Source: Ridgeia piscesae
Lineage: Eukaryota > Annelida > Polychaeta > Sabellida > Siboglinidae
NCBI GenBank assembly: GCA_025642075.2
Contig: JAODUO010000476.1
Coordinates: 77,501 to 141,500, forward strand
Direction of reading: 5' to 3'
Length of the DNA stretch: 64,000 nucleotides
Under the pieces are notes generated by a model that had not been told where the DNA came from, did not search any database, and saw nothing but the letters and a program-made list of their open reading frames with translations. Of this stretch, positions 58,200 to 64,000 are shown piece after piece. Position 1 is the stretch's first letter; every line of letters starts with the position of its first letter. The position numbers and the translations under genes were made by a program.

Positions 58200-58700
58200 C
58201 TGTCGCCTAAATACCGCGCCTCGGAACATTAGGCTGTAAAATCCAGTCGGATCCCGCATTCAACAAATGCGCGCTTCCCCCTGCAAATCGTGGATTCTCT
58301 GCTTCGTCACGTCGCGTCACGCTTGCTTGGGCATGAACCGAAAACCGGCCGCGCGTGTCGAACCTTCCCCGCAGCCATTAAGGCCGCTGGTCGCGCGGGG
58401 CAACGGCGCGTCACGTGATCAAACACAGCGTGCGTCGCGGCGACTGCTAACAACTGTCGACAAGCACTGAGTGGGATGTGTCGCCGCCGTTGCTAGACGG
58501 AGACAGAGAGCGAGAGAGAGGGAGAACATCGCCGAAAGTACGTCCCCTTCTGCCACAGACGCCGTCCAACAGTCACCATGCACCGGTCGTACCAGTCGAT
58601 ACTCCCGACGCACAACAAGCTGCTACAGCAGCGCTGGGACACCACCTACTACAACGAGCACAGAAAGAAGGTTCGTATGTTTGTCGTAGTCATTACGTGG
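58200..58700 (+). promoter_or_regulatory. CpG-rich promoter island
   Basis: Dense CpG (runs such as GGTCGCGCGGGGCAACGGCG near 58389) in an otherwise AT-rich region, directly upstream of and across the CFAP97D2-like first exon. It includes the palindrome TCACGTGA (58411-58418) and two RGCAAC/GTTGCY half sites of the kind found in RFX X-boxes: GTCGC-GCG-GGGCAAC at 58390-58404 and GTTGCT at 58489-58494. A GA-rich run (58500-58526) lies in the presumed 5' UTR. Confidence 0.55.
58578..58670 (+). CDS. First coding exon of a CFAP97D2/hemingway-like ciliary protein
   Basis: The ATG in a good context (GTCACCATGC) starts MHRSYQSILPTHNKLLQQRW, then DTTYYNEHRKK, 31 codons ending in phase 0 at AAG/GTTCGT. 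The L-L-P-x-x-N-K-x-L-Q-Q-x-W-D-x-x-Y-Y-x-x-H-R-x-K pattern matches, from memory, the N-terminus of CFAP97-domain proteins (human CFAP97D2 and fly hemingway), which act in cilia and sperm flagella and continue with an A-x-P-x-V/I-D-T motif in the next exon. That next exon was not found in the remaining 5.3 kb and is probably beyond a long intron. The donor is non-standard at +3/+4 but keeps G and T at +5/+6. The CpG island and X-box-like sites fit a ciliary gene start. Confidence 0.6.
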
Positions 58701-59486
58701 TCAGGACGACACACGGCTTAGACTCACGACGGAGCACAGGCTTCCCAGTGTTGTCGGCGGTGACGTGGCCCATCTCCCATCGATCAGATTATTTGCTCTT
58801 GCCGTGGATTAGATGGATTTATCGCCTAATCGGATGGCGTGCTTTCCGCACACACAAACGGTTCGCCAGCGCAAACAAACTGGCATCGATAATGTCGCGT
58901 TGCCGTTGAAATATCGGGCTTAATGTATCGCATTTAAATTGTGGCTGGCTAATGGAGTCTTAGAAAGAGGAAGCGATTTTGCACATTTTGACAATGCATT
59001 ATTACGTGCCACGATATGCGTGTAGAATTATAACATAAGTATGCAGTCATGTGGCCGGGCAGATCGAGCGATGTGCCCCTCCACACTCCACAAAGAATCA
59101 GGGGAGAATAATAATGATCATGCACTGTTGGCGGTTGGGGGCTTAGTGTGTTTGCTCCAAACATTGCACAAGCTTTAGATGTTGTCGTTACCCATGTAAC
59201 GTATGTTTTTTGCAATGTATTCTTTCGTGAAAATTGAAAGGGATGTTGTTTGTGCCGCCAGATAATTACCAGTGGCAATTCACTCAATCAGTTGTACGTT
59301 ATTAGTCTCACTTTGGCGTATTATCAGCATGCATACATGTAATATTCTGCTTGTGATAATTTTTGCAAATGTCGATACATCCAGTAGAAATTTTAAAACT
59401 GATGTAAGTTTAAAACTAATGTTTGGCAATTAATTTTGTATGGGAAAATATAATCAATTTATCCGTAATATTTTGTGTCAACATGT
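58701..59486. other. First intron of the CFAP97D2-like gene (inferred)
   Basis: No second exon recognised. CpG density falls off after about 58900. Confidence 0.35.
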
Positions 59487-59637
59487 GAACCGTCGAGACA
59501 CAGTAACTAGTGCTCGCGGGTAGGCACATCAAATAAACCTTCGAGACACAGTAACTAGTGCTCGCGGGTAGGCACATAAAGTAAACCGCAGAGACTCAGT
59601 AACTAGTGCTCGCGGGTAGGCAGTAGGCACATAAAGT
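59487..59637. repeat. 48-bp tandem repeat, three copies
   Basis: CAGTAACTAGTGCTCGCGGG plus TAGGCACAT recurs at 48-base spacing. The third copy has a short TAGGCAG duplication. It is unrelated in sequence to the large 48-bp array. Confidence 0.9.
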
Positions 59638-61441
<1,804 letters not shown>

Positions 61442-61794
61442 CGCAAAACCAGCAATGGATTTCCTTTTAATTAGTTCACAGGCTTGTATTTTAAACACAT
61501 GTAAACAGCGAATAGATACATGCAATGAACATCACTTCACGTCGCTCTGAACACCGCTGACTCTGTTGACATTTACATACTCATTCGTTTGTTGTACTCT
61601 GTGGAAATGAGCACATTATGAACTCAGACTAATTTGAGGAAATATCAATACAAAAACGCAGACGGAAACTTCAATTAAGATACTGTATATGCCAGCATGG
61701 GATATATCGTAAATACAAGTCATACTCAAAACAAATACAAATGCAATTATCAAGTCTTCAAATTTAAAATCCCACAGAACGCTCATAGGTCATA

Positions 61795-62235
<441 letters not shown>

Positions 62236-64000
62236 ATATATATATATATGTGGTATACATTGTTTAGTACATTATGTAAATAAGATAGTCATAACAAATA
62301 TGTGTACGTCTCTTTGAGAATTGAGATAGGCTCGTATAACAGCTGTAAATAGTGCAACAGAATCTGTGTTTGTCAAGACTACACTGTTCTCGTCATTGGA
62401 GATAGCTTTGCTTATGAACGTTCCCGGTGTCATATTGCATTATGTTTTGTTAATTTCACATAAAAATGCAGTTAGTTTAACTATTGTTACTTCCTACATT
62501 ATGCTTATATTATATTTCTTACTCTTGGAAACATTAGTTATATTATCAGTATCTAAATAAATAACTATTAAATTCAAAAAACATATCTTGTTCGCCTAGC
62601 TCTTAATCTTCTAGTTAATGATACCACAACGATGTTTATCATAACTTGCTAAACAAGTCAGCTTAATTTTTATTGTGTTTTTCTAACATAAACTCGGCCA
62701 TCGCAACTCCGAGATGTAAACGTTTGTGTGTGAAGTTTTACTTTCCGTGGTAATTAGCATTAATTAACATGTTACAGTTCATTTCTAAACAACGATGCGG
62801 ACCAACGCTAATTACAGAGGTGATCAAATTAGGTCAACTGATAACACGTCGATAAATAATAGGTGGATTTCTGTATTAATGAAGTAGGCATTGTATTAAG
62901 AATAACGCTTTGAGCTAAAATAAGGGTTAAGTAAATACGGTGTATATATAATAATTATAAGATTACTACAATATAATTCATGCGCAACGTATTTTCATAA
63001 ATTATTGTAATACTTAATACACCGAGATGAGAAACTATTGTGTAGTTTGTTTTAAATTAAATGCACGGGTGCACAGGAACATGTATTCTACGCACTGCAA
63101 ACGTTTATTAAAATTTAGAATATTAACAAGGTCCGGGTAGGTGTAATGTGCTACAGTAATTCAACGGCAAACTATAAATGCGTCTTAAGGATAATAAACA
63201 CCGCAGTCACCGTGCGGGTGCGGGCATACTGTTTATACAAGGCTGTGCACACAAGGGTCTGTTCACACCACCTACTTTCTCACGCACAAACGCTGACGGT
63301 TAATGGCCACTTCGAACGTCAGTTATCTCGTTTGAATTACCTGGCAGCCGAATGGTTGGCGACCGAAGGAGATTCAAGAGGTTTCAATATTTCACCTGAT
63401 CATTGTCAGTTGGCCGGTTCGATTGCGCCGGGTTTGCGAACGATGTCAACATTTCTGGCGTCAACATTTCTTCTCGGAGCCGAGCCGAGGCCGTGCTTAT
63501 TTATTCATTAATTTCCTGTCCTGACACGCTTTGTAGATCCCATTATAAGTGCGTCGGTGCCGCTTGAGTGCATCGCACCATATACTAGAGTGGTTAATTA
63601 CATCCCAACGGAATTGTTGATGACGTGAATAATTCATTCGACGCACGATTGTCATTGTTCCAAAATCGCAGATAAGATTAACGGTGCTTTTGGCAGGAAT
63701 CGAACTTGTGTAGTATTTTATATGGCTGATTAGACATGAAATATATATATCGCCTATTGTTTCTAGAATAGTGACTATCTCAAGTGTGCGCGAACTTTTA
63801 CTTACCGTGGTATTTGTCTCAAGTAAAGGGGATGTATATTCTACAGTTTCTGGTTTAGTGTTTTCTTATACGATTATTGCAAACTGATTTAACCTTTTTT
63901 ATTTACTAAACTGCTATCCAAAAACAGAATCATGAGATGGCAACAAAACAAGGAACTATCTGGTTTATCGAGAGTAAAAATTTAAGGTTAAACAATCTAT
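62236..64000. other. AT-rich terminal stretch
   Basis: A 121-codon plus frame (63146-63511) is open in a locally GC-richer patch but shows no recognised domain. Nothing else is supported. Confidence 0.35.

Noticed and set aside
63146..63511. 121-codon plus frame
   Set aside because: Moderate local GC raises chance open length. No domain or splice pattern is visible.
63690..63710. Minus-strand GTTCGATTCCTGCCA resembling a tRNA T-arm
   Set aside because: No A-box, anticodon stem or acceptor stem could be found around it, so neither a tRNA nor a tRNA-derived SINE is supported.

Overview
The window is nuclear DNA from an animal, most likely a marine invertebrate. It is AT-rich, has intron-split genes with canonical GT/AG splice sites, C2H2 zinc-finger arrays, CR1-type LINE relics (one with a degenerate 2A-like motif), hAT-like and foldback DNA elements, and very long microsatellites. 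A lophotrochozoan such as a mollusc fits well, but the species cannot be fixed from the sequence alone. There are no bacterial features. Most short open frames are chance or repeat-driven. Real coding signal was taken from splice-bounded exons with domain logic or from recognisable protein families.

Layout. (1) 1-3032 is a large foldback repeat, followed by a smaller foldback (3215-3525) and LINE 3'-end scraps (about 4085-4245). (2) 5034-18600, minus strand, is an immunoglobulin-superfamily membrane receptor gene. Read 5' to 3' it has a V-type Ig exon, a second Ig exon, a third Ig exon present twice in a 1.4-kb tandem duplication (both copies carry a 1-base frame break), a Thr-rich stalk exon, a transmembrane exon ending in a short tail, a second short stalk exon, a second transmembrane exon and a basic, tyrosine-free cytoplasmic exon. 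Internal exons are all phase 1-1 except for the frame break. The stalk and transmembrane exons form two duplicated cassettes that could give alternative 3' ends. LINE and LTR insertions sit in the introns. (3) 19450-28900 holds a possible GPI-anchored terminal exon, a LINE scrap, a 2.2-kb inverted-repeat element with a (TG)n tract and a striking CRE-centred palindrome, a degraded transposon-type gene, an AATTG-rich dispersed repeat and a three-copy 355-bp tandem repeat.

(4) 28910-39712 (unit A) and 47885-54340 (unit B) are a diverged direct segmental duplication. Each copy carries a C2H2 zinc-finger array: A is broken, B has one open frame of 17 fingers. The copies differ by several insertions: a 1.3-kb insertion with a 6-bp target duplication, a 2.2-kb element with a PHD-finger relic, an AATTG repeat and a LINE tail in A, and an hAT-like element in B. 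(5) Between them lies a 5.1-kb minisatellite of about 106 copies of a 48-bp unit (39965-45075), then a GC-rich degraded gene end (46116-46546). (6) 53927-55222 is a 1.3-kb near-palindrome. (7) 58200-58700 is a CpG-rich island with the first coding exon of a probable CFAP97D2/hemingway-type ciliary gene on the plus strand. The rest, to 64000, is AT-rich sequence with two very long (TG)n arrays.

The points most worth follow-up are the duplicated stalk-transmembrane cassettes of the Ig receptor, the 1.3-kb palindrome, the parallel loss of the terminal zinc finger in A and B, and the 48-bp array that is open on both strands.
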